A DNA stretch of 64,000 bases from Microcoleus vaginatus WJT46-NPBG5 (GTDB lineage Bacteria; Cyanobacteriota; Cyanobacteriia; Cyanobacteriales; Oscillatoriaceae), in contig JAHHHM010000023.1 of assembly GCA_019359355.1 (NCBI GenBank), positions 53,611-117,610 on the forward strand, given 5' to 3'. A program made the translations under genes and the position numbers. Numbering within the stretch: the first letter of the stretch is position 1; each line of letters begins with the position of its first letter. The notes beneath the pieces are model-generated. The model was not told where the DNA came from. It searched no databases and saw only the letters and a program-made list of their open reading frames with translations. Positions 18,717-27,592 of this stretch are shown here, piece after piece.

Positions 18717-19382
18717 TTACGAATCCCAAGTGCCGGCATTTTGAATGCCATACTCTTGTCGCAGAGAATTTAAGCCTCGATCCATCACGGTATTCGCATC
18801 AATATAAGCATCAATCTTTTTGCGAACTGTACCGCCTTGAGCAACGCCTTGCCAGTAAAATTGCCATACTTGCAAGGGATTGTAATAAGTAGCACCCCAA
18901 GATTTCCCGCGCAGCGACTGCCAAAGCAGTTCTAGAAATACAAAAAAACTCTGAGCGTAATAATACCAGGGTCTACGCCAAGTCAGGGCGCTGAGCAAAA
19001 AGCCTATTAGCCGCAATTCTTGGTCTAAAGTGGTGTTATAGCCGGTGACAACGTGCATGATATCGTGGCGCTGCAAGTCACGCCAGGGAATGCGAATTCT
19101 CCCCACCCAAAGGTCTTGATTTTGGACAAAATTAGGATTAGCTCGGTAATATTTTTCCAAACCCTGGCGCAGTGTCAAGCTTTTCGGGTTGCCGGTTGTA
19201 TAGGGGTCAGGAGTAACAATTTCACTCATCAGGCAAGAATTTTTTATGATTTTTACTGTGCCGATTCTGCCCGGAGATTCTGTCAAAGCTAAACACCGTA
19301 TGACAGTTTTAAAATTGTCCAGTAAAGGTTTAACTTTTAGCCCTGTTTCTAAATTTTTATAAAAAGCTTGGTTCTCAATCAA
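18717..19382 (-). CDS. Coq4-like protein with intact HDxxH(x11)E motif
   Basis: The 221-residue protein matches the Coq4 family. His106-Asp107-Ile-Met-His110 is followed after exactly eleven residues by Glu122, the metal-binding motif that defines Coq4. Flanking family features are the WVGRIRIPWRDLQRHDIMHVVTGY stretch and an aromatic, likely membrane-contacting C-terminal part (RRPWYYYAQSFFVFLELLW). Eukaryotic Coq4 is needed for ubiquinone synthesis and is reported to act in oxidative decarboxylation of the ring precursor; cyanobacteria make plastoquinone, so the role here is probably different. The start is a TTG at 19382; no internal ATG would keep the N-terminal third. It diverges from the ketoacyl synthase gene across 265 bases. 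Confidence 0.8.
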   Translation of the reverse strand: MIENQAFYKNLETGLKVKPLLDNFKTVIRCLALTESPGRIGTVKIIKNSCLMSEIVTPDPYTTGNPKSLTLRQGLEKYYRANPNFVQNQDLWVGRIRIPWRDLQRHDIMHVVTGYNTTLDQELRLIGFLLSALTWRRPWYYYAQSFFVFLELLWQSLRGKSWGATYYNPLQVWQFYWQGVAQGGTVRKKIDAYIDANTVMDRGLNSLRQEYGIQNAGTWDS

Positions 19383-19647
19383 AGTCAGGTTTTTACTCGA
19401 ATTTTAGCAGATTTATCAATGACCGGTTTAACAATTTGTTACAGGGCACAACGGGTGCCACTTGAGAAAACTGCCACAAGATTTGAAACTTTAACGGCTC
19501 ATCTCTCTACATTCAAATCATGTTCACTGGGTTATTTATCAGCGGTTAAAGCTAAAACTCCGGAATTTTAGCCATTCCAATCGCTTGAAAATTTTTAACT
19601 CAGATAATTTCCTAGAAACCGCTTTACCTTTACTCGAATAATTTACT

Positions 19648-21567
19648 ATGTACAGTGCTTACATCAACAGCATCGGTAAGTTTTTGCCTGGAAATCCAGT
19701 TAGTAATGACCAAATGGAAGACTACCTGGGTAAAGTTGGAGGACGCCCTTCTAAGGTTAAAAATCGAATTCTCAAAAGCAATGGTATTCAGCAGCGCTAT
19801 TACGCTCTTGATAGGCAGCAAAATACCACCTGTCTGAACAGTCAAATGGCTGCTTATGCGGTGCGAGATGCCCTTTCTCACCTCGATCTAGAACCGACAG
19901 CAATTGATTTACTGGCTTGCGGCACAAGTTGGCCAGATTTATTGGTGCCGGGATTTGCCAGCATGGTACACGGTGAATTACCTGAATTCTCCCCTTTAGA
20001 AACGCTTTCTAGTCAGGGGGTGTGCTGTGCCGGCATGGCTGCTTTGAAATATGCCACTTCTCAAGTTCAGCTAGGGACAAAACGGGCAGCTTTTGCTGTG
20101 GCGTCTGAACTCGCTTCTCGCTTGTTTAAACACACTAATTTTGAAGCAGAGGAGGCGGTTAAATCAGGACAGCCGCTTTCATTTGATACGGAGTTTTTGC
20201 GTTGGATGCTTTCGGATGGTGCCGGGGCAGTTTTACTGCAAAATCATCCCAATGCAACAGGGATTAGTTTAAAAATTGAGTGGATTGAGCTAATTTCTCA
20301 TGCCAATGCTTACCCGGTTTGTATGTATGCCGGCGTGGAAGATGCCACCGCTCAAAAAAGTTGGATGGATTATGCCTCTTATGTATCTGCGGCAACCGCA
20401 GGGGCAATCAACTTACGGCAGAATATTCGCTTGCTCGATAATGTGGTTAAATTAGGCGTTGAAGGTTGGCTGAAGTTAATAGAATTAGGTCGGGTTTGTC
20501 CTGAAGACATTGATTGGTTACTCTGCCATTACTCTTCGCATTTCTTTCGGGGTCAAATAGTTGAGTTGCTCGAAAAAGCCGGCTGCATGATTCCCGAAGA
20601 AAAATGGTTTACAAATCTCTACACACGGGGCAACACCGGCTGTGCTTCTATTTACTTAATGCTGGAAGAACTTTTCCACTCTGGCAAGTTGCAACCCGGT
20701 CAAAAAATCTTCTGCTTTGTGCCAGAAAGCGGGCGATTTACAACGGCTTATATGATGTTGAGTGTAGTTGATGCGTCTTCTGGGGTGGGAGTTGCGCCTG
20801 TGACATCGCAACCGGCATCGACTGCCCTTTTTGCAGCCGGCAAGGGAGGATCGGATATCTCTATTAATTGCTCTGAAACTACGCCACTAGACAACATCAA
20901 ACTCGAAAATGAAGAGTCCCCGCAAGCTTATTTGTTGCGTGAGTTAGCGCAGGTTTGGTTAGGATTTGAGCGTCAAATTCGTTCAGTGCCAATTGTCCGA
21001 AAATTGCATCGCGGTGAATTTACCGTTGAAGACTATAAAGCATTGTTGCAAAACCTTCGTCCTCAAGTTGTGGAAGGCGCACGATGGATTGCTCGCGCTG
21101 CTTCAAATATGATAGATTTCCGCTTACGTTCCACCTTCATTGGTCATGCACAAGACGAGCATCGTGATTATCAAATGCTTGAGCGCAATTATGTCTCTGT
21201 TGGGGGAATTTTAGACGAAATTGTGCAAGCTGAGAAAAACATTGGAAGTGAAGCACTTTCAGCCTTTATTTTCCATCAGGCATCGCGAGACAATCCGGTG
21301 GATTTAATTGGAGCTATGTTTATTATTGAAGGTTTAGGAAATCAGCTTGCCGACCAATGGGCTGCTCAGATTAAACAAACGCTTGGATTGCGAGATGAGC
21401 AAGTTTCTTTCTTAGCTTATCACGGCACGAATGATGAATTGCATATTGGCAAGTTGGAAGCTTTAATTAATGCTGAATGGATGACAGAAGAAATTGCCCG
21501 CCGCATTGTGAAAACCGCTCAAGTAACGGCTCGTTTGTACTTGCTGCAACTGGAGGAAATCCGCTAA
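19648..21567 (+). CDS. Beta-ketoacyl-ACP synthase III fused to a heme-oxygenase-like diiron-type domain
   Basis: Residues 1-375 of this 639-residue protein are a thiolase-fold synthase III. The active-site cysteine is Cys127 in GVCCAGMAALKYA, a histidine lies at His294 in LLCHYSSHFF, and the asparagine is Asn329 in TRGNTGCASIYLMLEE. After a linker (about 376-420), residues about 425-639 form a helical domain of the heme-oxygenase/TenA-like type. Candidate metal ligands are Glu476, Glu504/His505 (AQDEHRDY), Glu561 (EGLGNQ), His592, Asp596 and His599 (YHGTNDELH). Diiron oxidases of this fold cleave or oxidise fatty acids and amino acids. The synthase would join an acyl chain to a partner and the second domain would oxidise the product. 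The exact reaction is unknown. The next gene overlaps its stop codon. Confidence 0.82.
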   Translation: MYSAYINSIGKFLPGNPVSNDQMEDYLGKVGGRPSKVKNRILKSNGIQQRYYALDRQQNTTCLNSQMAAYAVRDALSHLDLEPTAIDLLACGTSWPDLLVPGFASMVHGELPEFSPLETLSSQGVCCAGMAALKYATSQVQLGTKRAAFAVASELASRLFKHTNFEAEEAVKSGQPLSFDTEFLRWMLSDGAGAVLLQNHPNATGISLKIEWIELISHANAYPVCMYAGVEDATAQKSWMDYASYVSAATAGAINLRQNIRLLDNVVKLGVEGWLKLIELGRVCPEDIDWLLCHYSSHFFRGQIVELLEKAGCMIPEEKWFTNLYTRGNTGCASIYLMLEELFHSGKLQPGQKIFCFVPESGRFTTAYMMLSVVDASSGVGVAPVTSQPASTALFAAGKGGSDISINCSETTPLDNIKLENEESPQAYLLRELAQVWLGFERQIRSVPIVRKLHRGEFTVEDYKALLQNLRPQVVEGARWIARAASNMIDFRLRSTFIGHAQDEHRDYQMLERNYVSVGGILDEIVQAEKNIGSEALSAFIFHQASRDNPVDLIGAMFIIEGLGNQLADQWAAQIKQTLGLRDEQVSFLAYHGTNDELHIGKLEALINAEWMTEEIARRIVKTAQVTARLYLLQLEEIR

Positions 21568-22505
21568 TGGAAAATTTTAATTATGAGACGGTTGTGGGTC
21601 AACAAAATGCTGAACTCACGACGACTACAGAAGCAACAGAAATTTATACTCCCCAAACCCGTGATCGCAGAAACCCAAATACTTGGGACACGCTTTATTT
21701 AGATGGTGCAATTCCCGTGAATCCCGTAGCGAAAGCTTACATGATTCAGGATTTGCAAAGCTGGACTCGCAACTATTTGCTCATCCCTATAAAGTTATTA
21801 GCGAATATCATGCTGGCAGTCATTATGACGGTTAAGCGATTACTGCCATTTCAATTTAATGCTTACGGGCTGATGCACAAATCGGCAGCATTTTTCCTTA
21901 ACAATTTTGTCTCACCGACAGCGTGCTATCTCATCGTAAGACACATCTGCATTGGTTCTAATATTATCAATTTTTTGATTGATAATGGCCCTGATCCAAC
22001 GATGGAAAAATCCGCCCTTTATCCTCGCAATGTTGACGATTTGGCAGACGATGCCTTTCTGGAACATGACCTGATTCTCTACAATTTTGTTTTAGATTAT
22101 AATGAGGCGGAGCGAGCAAAGCCCCAATGGCTTCAGCAAGTCAAACAGCGGGGCATTAAGTACGATAGTATTGAGCCGGTGAGCGTAGAAATTGACTTTC
22201 ACAGCCGACGTTGGCTAAGGATTCTCGATTTAGAATCTGCTATTGAATTGTTTAAAGTCTTTTACTCGCTGTGTTTAACCAGCGATGAATTTGCCAGAGC
22301 GGTTTTGTCGCTGCAGCTAGATGAAAATATCGGGGTTTACATTGGCAGGCTCACGGACGATTATGACTGGCATCATGTCATAGCTAATCGTCATCCCCTT
22401 GCCCCTAACAGTCCTTTCAATGCGGCTCGTGACTTATTTTTGCACGGCATCATCAGTGAATATCTCTACCGCTATTTAGAGCTTCGCAAACAGCTAAGTT
22501 CCTAG
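21567..22505 (+). CDS. Unrecognised protein coupled to the synthase-diiron fusion
   Basis: I do not recognise the family of this 312-residue protein. It starts at the ATG of TAATG, sharing one base with the preceding stop, with GGAGGAAAT just upstream, so it is translationally coupled. After a polar N-terminus (1-45), the segment around residues 65-125 is hydrophobic and amphipathic (LLIPIKLLANIMLAVIMTVK, then ACYLIVRHICIGSNIINFLI). The second half has many His, Asp and Glu residues, for example ADDAFLEHDLILYN, VEIDFHSRRWLRI and DWHHVIANRHPLAP. A membrane-associated enzyme or partner of the fusion is plausible; a metal site is possible but not shown. It should be read as part of the same pathway. 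Confidence 0.75.
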   Translation: MENFNYETVVGQQNAELTTTTEATEIYTPQTRDRRNPNTWDTLYLDGAIPVNPVAKAYMIQDLQSWTRNYLLIPIKLLANIMLAVIMTVKRLLPFQFNAYGLMHKSAAFFLNNFVSPTACYLIVRHICIGSNIINFLIDNGPDPTMEKSALYPRNVDDLADDAFLEHDLILYNFVLDYNEAERAKPQWLQQVKQRGIKYDSIEPVSVEIDFHSRRWLRILDLESAIELFKVFYSLCLTSDEFARAVLSLQLDENIGVYIGRLTDDYDWHHVIANRHPLAPNSPFNAARDLFLHGIISEYLYRYLELRKQLSS

Positions 22506-22603
22506 CAGTTAATGTGCCGATTGAGATTGAGGGAGAGGAATTTATATTGAGCGGCTGTGTTTATCTGCGGTTAATCAATCCAAAAAATCAACCTTTATAA
22601 AAA

Positions 22604-22653
22604 GTAAGAGCATCGGATTCCGGAACTGATTGCACGGAATCCGATGCTCTTAC
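22604..22653 (-). terminator. Strong intrinsic terminator of the asparaginase run
   Basis: A perfect 19-base inverted repeat (22604-22622 with 22635-22653, loop of 12) begins 13 bases after the asparaginase stop codon. Read on the minus strand it is followed by CTTTTTATAAAGG, a short T-run. It also lies about 100 bases past the end of the plus-strand gene and may serve both directions. Confidence 0.85.
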
Positions 22654-22666
22654 TCTCAGGTGAAAC

Positions 22667-23620
22667 TTAAAGCATCGAGAGTTCGCCTACCACATCCAAA
22701 CGCTTAAAATCGTTTAGACTCATGTAGGTTTCTGAAAGCATTTCTGCCATCGAAGGAGTAATCCAACCCATTTGCTTGAGTAAGTGAATCGCGACCGCAT
22801 ATTTTGCCCGCTTGGCACCGTCGATCGCCTTGATCGCCAAACCCATGCCTTCACCCACTCTGCCGATGCACTGAATTCCTTCAGCGCCAGATTTACTCAC
22901 CAACTCTCCCTCAGTCAAGCGCATCAGTTGGGTATCAAACTCGCCTTCTCCCGCCACCATGACTGGATGATGCGTCATAGCGCGGACAATGCGCTCCATA
23001 TCCAAATTACTGCCAGACGCCAACTGAGCGTAGAGGGACGCCATTTGCGCCAGTTGCATAAAATAAGTGGGTGCGCCGCAGTCATCTCGTGCGCTGATAA
23101 ATTCGGCTGCCGGCATCCGCAGCAGTTCGGCAACTTTCGTCAAAATCAGTTGCTGCACGGGATGGTTGCGCTGCAAATAAGAGGTGAGTGGCCAATTTCG
23201 CTGCCGGCTGACTGCAAGCATCCCGGCGTGTTTGCCTGAGCAGTTGTATTCCAACCGGCTGCGTTTACCTTCTGGAATCGGGCATTGCAGCGCTGACGGA
23301 TCAACATCCGCTCGCCAGAGGATGTTAAAAGCTTGCCGCGATTGCTCAATAGTCCCTTTGTGGGAGCTACAGATAATCGCCAAGTCTTTGTCGGTTAAGC
23401 CGAAGCGTTCGAGGGTGCCGGTTGTGAGCACTGCCAGGGCTTGAAACGGCTTCAGGGCCGACCGGACAAAAGCGGCAGTTTCCGCATTGCCGGCCACAGA
23501 TAAAACGCGTCCCCGGTTGTCACATACGACGGCCTGGACTTGATGCTTCGATTCAATAATGCCTTCGCGCAACAATCTGACTTCCAGTTGTGCGGCTTGA
23601 GTTCGTTTTCCCATTGTCAT
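22667..23620 (-). CDS. Asparaginase (asparaginase II, PF06089 type)
   Basis: This 317-residue cytoplasmic enzyme is predicted to hydrolyse L-asparagine to aspartate and ammonia. Family features are VEVRLLREGIIES-like opening LEVRLLREGIIESKHQVQAV, the RSALKPFQAL segment near residue 50, CSSHKGTIEQ near 87, EYNCSGKHAGMLA near 125, DDCGAPTYFMQL near 178 and VSKSGAEGIQ near 235. These include the serine and threonine residues thought to serve in catalysis. It is last in a minus-strand run after YqeK, RsfS and CGLD27 genes, an arrangement seen in other cyanobacteria. The link to ribosome silencing or chloroplast-lineage assembly proteins is unexplained. A strong terminator follows. Confidence 0.88.
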   Translation of the reverse strand: MTMGKRTQAAQLEVRLLREGIIESKHQVQAVVCDNRGRVLSVAGNAETAAFVRSALKPFQALAVLTTGTLERFGLTDKDLAIICSSHKGTIEQSRQAFNILWRADVDPSALQCPIPEGKRSRLEYNCSGKHAGMLAVSRQRNWPLTSYLQRNHPVQQLILTKVAELLRMPAAEFISARDDCGAPTYFMQLAQMASLYAQLASGSNLDMERIVRAMTHHPVMVAGEGEFDTQLMRLTEGELVSKSGAEGIQCIGRVGEGMGLAIKAIDGAKRAKYAVAIHLLKQMGWITPSMAEMLSETYMSLNDFKRLDVVGELSML

Positions 23621-23694
23621 GGGTTAGACTTTATCACTTGAGGGGACAGGAAAATTATCAATTAAGAATTAAGAATCAAGAATTAAAAATTCAT

Positions 23695-24207
23695 TCAAAA
23701 CTTAAAACTTAAAAATTGCCAAGTTAGGCTACCAACAACGATTGCGAGTGCCAAAAAGCCGAAGGTGCGATGGAGCCGGCCTAGAATCGGTTGGACTTGG
23801 TGGGTGACAACCAGCCGGTCTCGCAGCAGCATTTCCGGGTTTTTTTGCCAGCACTGACCGTCATACCACCCGGACTCTTCATACGCAACCGTAGAATTGA
23901 GCAGGCGATTTCGCACATACCACCAGCCTAAATACAGCCGCAGCAGCACCAGTGCCAGAATGAAACTGGCACCGGCTGCCCCGCTGAGGATAAATTGGCC
24001 AAGATACTTCTTTGGGACAAAACTGGATGCCGCCACCGGCCCAGAAATTGCCCAACTGATGCCCCATACCCAAGCGATCCCCGTTAAATAACCCCGCAGA
24101 TCGCTGATTCCCCAGCGAAAAAACCAAGATTCTTTTAGTTCTTGATACTCATTGAGCGGTTGCTGTTCGTCGGGGACGGGGCATACAGACACAGAAGTAT
24201 CCTTCAT
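23695..24207 (-). CDS. CGLD27-family membrane protein (DUF1230)
   Basis: The 170-residue protein is the cyanobacterial member of CGLD27, a family conserved in green-lineage organisms and diatoms. It has the QQPLNEYQELKESWFFRW opening, two central membrane helices (about residues 40-62 and 75-95), the YEESGWYDGQCWQKNPEMLLRDRLV signature (about 109-133) and a last helix (about 148-168). A plant relative is reported to affect photosynthesis under iron limitation, but the molecular role is unsettled. Its start lies four bases after the RsfS stop, so they are co-transcribed and probably coupled. Confidence 0.88.
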   Translation of the reverse strand: MKDTSVSVCPVPDEQQPLNEYQELKESWFFRWGISDLRGYLTGIAWVWGISWAISGPVAASSFVPKKYLGQFILSGAAGASFILALVLLRLYLGWWYVRNRLLNSTVAYEESGWYDGQCWQKNPEMLLRDRLVVTHQVQPILGRLHRTFGFLALAIVVGSLTWQFLSFKF

Positions 24208-24211
24208 GGCG

Positions 24212-24628
24212 CTACTCTCTCCCTTGGCCGGCTGCTGAAAATTCTATCCGTTCGGCGTGGCCCCAAAAAGCCTCTAGATTGTAAAATTCTCGTTCCTTCG
24301 GCATCAAGACGTGAACAATCACTTCGCCGTAGTCTAGCAGCACCCAACTGCCCTCTGCTTGCCCTTCAACACGCAAGGGAAGGCGCTGCCACTCTATTTC
24401 TATCTTGTCTTGCACAGACTGGGAAATTGCCCGTACCTGCACCCTGGAAAAGCCGGTAGCCATGACAAAATAATCTGCCAGGTAAGACACTTCTGCCACT
24501 CCCAGCAAAACAATATCTCCGGCTTTGCGGTCATCTGCCCCTTGGGCAGCCGTCATGGCAATGGCTCGACTGGTATCTGAGTTGAGCGTGCCGGTGTTAA
24601 CTAAATCGACTTTGGAATAATCTGACAT
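24212..24628 (-). CDS. rsfS: Ribosomal silencing factor RsfS
   Basis: RsfS binds ribosomal protein uL14 (L14) on the 50S subunit and blocks joining with the 30S when nutrients are short. The 138-residue product has the family core: ADDRKAGDIVLLGVAEVSYLADYFVMATGFSRVQVRAI, then VEGQAEGSWVLLDYGEVIVHVLMPKEREFYNLEAFWGHAERI. The N-terminal extension of about 20 residues is typical in cyanobacteria. GGAGA lies six bases before the ATG. It sits between YqeK and CGLD27 genes; yqeK-rsfS adjacency is widespread in bacteria, which supports both calls. Confidence 0.93.
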   Translation of the reverse strand: MSDYSKVDLVNTGTLNSDTSRAIAMTAAQGADDRKAGDIVLLGVAEVSYLADYFVMATGFSRVQVRAISQSVQDKIEIEWQRLPLRVEGQAEGSWVLLDYGEVIVHVLMPKEREFYNLEAFWGHAERIEFSAAGQGRE

Positions 24629-24751
24629 TAAATCTCCAAAATCAGTATCTGTGGTAAATTCATGCTTGATGTTAATAACATCCCTAAATAATTCGTTGAA
24701 AGCGGGCCGAGCGATTTAAACATTCTATTCTGCCTTATTTCCCCACACAAA

Positions 24752-25369
24752 TTATGCAGAAATGCAGCGATTTTCAGGGCTTGTGACTTTCTGCCCCTGA
24801 AGGGCTGTCAGCTGCAAAGCCCAGTTTCGGGTCAGTATGGTTCGGGGGTGAATCATCTGACGGGTTTCTAACAAGAATCCTAGCGAATAATCGCTGGTTC
24901 GCCAAACTGCTTGATAGAGATTTTGCCGGCTCACTTGCCGCATGGCGTTGAGTTCCGCTGTGTCCCCGCGACTGGGTTCTAAACTATCAGCGACAAACAC
25001 CGCACAACAAAGCAAACTCATCGCCGGCTGGCCTAATGTGTGGTTGCGGATAGCTTGCAAGACTTCCGGATCTCGCACCTCAAACTGATCCCTAGCGACA
25101 ATGGCACTGACATCAGCATGGAGCAAATGCGGATTGGCTTCTAAGACTGAGTCTATCTCCAATCCTTCCTCCCGCGCCATCCCCAACAGTTTTTGGGGCT
25201 TAAAATATTTCGCCAGATCGTGCATTAAGCCGGCTTGCGCTGCTTTTTCGGCATCAAGACCGTGATGACCGGCTAGCTCAACCGCCATTGCTTCCACGCC
25301 CAGAATATGTCTCAGGCGAGGCGGGGGAACGTTATCTGCTAACCAGGCTAAAACCCGATCTCGCATCAC
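24752..25369 (-). CDS. yqeK: HD-domain hydrolase YqeK (symmetrical Ap4A hydrolase type)
   Basis: The 205-residue HD-superfamily phosphohydrolase is expected to split diadenosine tetraphosphate into two ADP. The metal ligands are visible as RLRHILGVE (first His), AGLMHDLAKYF (HD pair), LLHADVSAIVAR, AIRNHTLGQPAM and FVADSLEPSRG. The start is taken as GTG at 25369 because AAGGAG lies nine bases before it; the next codon is ATG and would also serve. It is first in the YqeK-RsfS-CGLD27-asparaginase run. The gap to RsfS is 123 bases, so an internal promoter is possible. Confidence 0.88.
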   Translation of the reverse strand: MMRDRVLAWLADNVPPPRLRHILGVEAMAVELAGHHGLDAEKAAQAGLMHDLAKYFKPQKLLGMAREEGLEIDSVLEANPHLLHADVSAIVARDQFEVRDPEVLQAIRNHTLGQPAMSLLCCAVFVADSLEPSRGDTAELNAMRQVSRQNLYQAVWRTSDYSLGFLLETRQMIHPRTILTRNWALQLTALQGQKVTSPENRCISA

Positions 25370-25719
25370 ATTGGATAACTCCTTAAGCTCATCAAGGATA
25401 AAGTTAAAGCTGCTTATAAAGCGTTTTTGTATATTTTTCTTTCATTTTAGCCAAAATTTCTCGGAGAGTGTTTGCTTTGCTTTAAAAACAGCAGCATTGA
25501 TTTAAGTATTTTAACGTATTTTCTCTGCCGGCCCGCGTCCCACCGACTCACCACAGCTTAGACTGATTTGCAGTAGAGTTGCACCCGATTTTCCCCGTGA
25601 AGGTCAAAGGCGGAAATAACCTGACAATTTCGGACGCTGGTTGCCAATTTGACCTTCAACTCCCCGCCCCTATTGCGCTTGTCATGCTAAGGAAGGCCAA
25701 CTCATCCTTCTCCCATTCC
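25370..25719. other. Intergenic region, no gene seen
   Basis: These 350 bases separate the YqeK start from the glycosyltransferase stop, both on the minus strand. The part nearest YqeK is AT-rich and should contain its promoter. No RNA gene, repeat or convincing short protein was found. Confidence 0.5.
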
Positions 25720-26961
25720 CTATTTGCCGACACTAGCTTTTACCGCCTCAAACAATGCTTCATAGCGATCTAAAGCTTGCTCAAATCCATAATGTTCAAT
25801 GGCGTGCTGCCGGCCTTGACGACCGAGCGCTTCAGCTTTATCGGGATTCTTGTACAAGTCGAGAATGGCCGCTGCCAATGCCTCTGCGTCTTCTGGAGGA
25901 ACGACGATGCCGCCGCCGCTTTCCTTAACGGCTTTTGCCGCAGTGCCGGTGGCGGGAACCGAGGCCACAATCGGGCGACCACTGGCAAGATGCAGGGGAA
26001 TCTTGGACGGCATATTGAAGGAAATTACATTATGCTTTTGCAAGACTAACGCTACATCAGCCCCCGCCAGCAGATCCGGCAAATGTTCGCGGTCTTGAAA
26101 TGGCAAGAGTAAGACGGGAGGCGCACCACAGGCTTTGCGATAATCGCGCAATTCATGAATGGCGCTGGGTTCTCCCACAATCACAAAGGCAATCTCTGGA
26201 ATATGGCGCAAGCGGACGGATGCCTCAATGACAGTTTCTAAGCCTTGGGTGAGTCCTATATTGCCAGAGTAGAGCACCACAAATTTATTGTTAAGCTGAT
26301 GGGCGGCGCGGAACGGGTTGTCTTCTTTGGGCATCGGGCGGATGAAATTAACATCCACCCAGTTGGAAATTTTGACAATTTTACTGGCCGGCACTCCCTT
26401 GCCAATCAAATTATCCACAAACCCATCAGCAATCACGCTGATCGTGTGGGCGTTGTGGTAAGCAAATTTTTCCAGAGATTCAAATACGCCAATCATCGCC
26501 TTGTTTTTGAGCAAACCCACATGGACAGCGGCTTCTGGCAGAATGTCTTGAACATTAAGCACAACAGGACACTGACGAATCCACCCCAACATACTTGCCG
26601 GCACACCAATGGGCAGGGGTGGCACAGTGGCTAAGATGACTTCAGGCGGCCAACTTTTGAGGGCGTGTACCATGCTCGTACAGACAAAACTGGCATCCAG
26701 CAATATCCGGTCTAGCAGGTTAGGATGCGGCCCACGAATCCACAGGGTGCTGCGCTGGATGGTGACATTGTTTCTGCGTTCGGTCATATACCACCGGCCT
26801 TGGTAGCCTTGGTAGATTCTGCGTTCTGGATAGTTGGGCATCCCGGTGACGACGCGCAGTTGATGGCCTCGCGCCACTAAACCTTCTGCCAGTTCGGTCA
26901 TCAGGGGGGCGATGCCGATCGGCTCTGGGTGGTAGTTGTAGGAATAAATTAAAATACGCAT
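25720..26961 (-). CDS. Family 4 glycosyltransferase (WcaI-like)
   Basis: The 413-residue protein begins MRILIYSYNYHPEPIGIAPLMTELAEGL, the typical opening of WcaI-type GT4 enzymes used in exopolysaccharide synthesis. GT-B features follow: VVLNVQDILPEAA near residue 140, LYSGNIGLTQGLETVIEA near 230, and a C-terminal donor-site region with FNMPSKIPLHLASGRPIVASVP near 320-340 and ESGGGIVVPPEDAEALA near 350. A longer frame begins at 27051, but the ATG at 26961 fits the family start. It is a lone gene with no other sugar-polymer genes adjacent, so the acceptor is unknown. Cytoplasmic or membrane-associated action is inferred. Confidence 0.87.
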   Translation of the reverse strand: MRILIYSYNYHPEPIGIAPLMTELAEGLVARGHQLRVVTGMPNYPERRIYQGYQGRWYMTERRNNVTIQRSTLWIRGPHPNLLDRILLDASFVCTSMVHALKSWPPEVILATVPPLPIGVPASMLGWIRQCPVVLNVQDILPEAAVHVGLLKNKAMIGVFESLEKFAYHNAHTISVIADGFVDNLIGKGVPASKIVKISNWVDVNFIRPMPKEDNPFRAAHQLNNKFVVLYSGNIGLTQGLETVIEASVRLRHIPEIAFVIVGEPSAIHELRDYRKACGAPPVLLLPFQDREHLPDLLAGADVALVLQKHNVISFNMPSKIPLHLASGRPIVASVPATGTAAKAVKESGGGIVVPPEDAEALAAAILDLYKNPDKAEALGRQGRQHAIEHYGFEQALDRYEALFEAVKASVGK

Positions 26962-27592
26962 TGTCTGTAATCTATACCCGGTTGGCGGGGAAAGTGCTTG
27001 ACTCAGTCTATATGGGGAGTGGAGGATTGAGTATGCGGCTGCGACTATCATGCCTCCTCTGGGTTCTGCCGCAGCAAGCTTGCGAATTGTATTAATTTTT
27101 ATCTATTTATGTTTAACAATCAGTAGTTATTAATAGGCAATCGGTTATTTGAAGAAGACGTGGTAATTTGGGAGTTAAACTCAGGCGTTTGAGATCACCT
27201 GTATTTACCAAACTGCACTGTGAAAGAATGGTCGGTTAACGGAGAGAGGGCCGGCATCAGCGCTGGCTCAGACACGATGGCCGGTGTAGTGCACGCTCTA
27301 GGGGCGTTTAATTGCTCCAGAAACTGAGTTGCTCAGGGCTAGAGGCACAGACTAGAAGATTTGCGGGACATCGCCATCGGCAAACCCTCAGTGGCGAATA
27401 ATGTTAAGAAAATCCTAGCTTAGTCCAGTGGGTCGGCACTCGGTTTGAGAGCTGTTGAATGCTTCTAGAGAGAGAGATTAACGAGCGGGGCCGATCACGC
27501 ATCTGGAAAATCGCTTTAATGATAGCAGTATGATTCGCAACCAAACTCCAACATTGGAGCAACCTAAAAGAACAGAATCAAAGGAGCCTGCG
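26962..27592. other. Long intergenic region between divergent genes
   Basis: These 631 bases lie between the minus-strand glycosyltransferase and the plus-strand lipoprotein gene and should hold both promoters. I looked for 6S, SRP and RNase P RNA landmarks and saw none. The 27230-27480 part is GC-richer than ordinary spacer, but no structure was proved. Confidence 0.45.

Noticed and set aside
26962..27592. Possible structured RNA (6S, SRP RNA or RNase P RNA) in a long spacer
   Set aside because: None of the conserved landmark sequences of these RNAs could be found.
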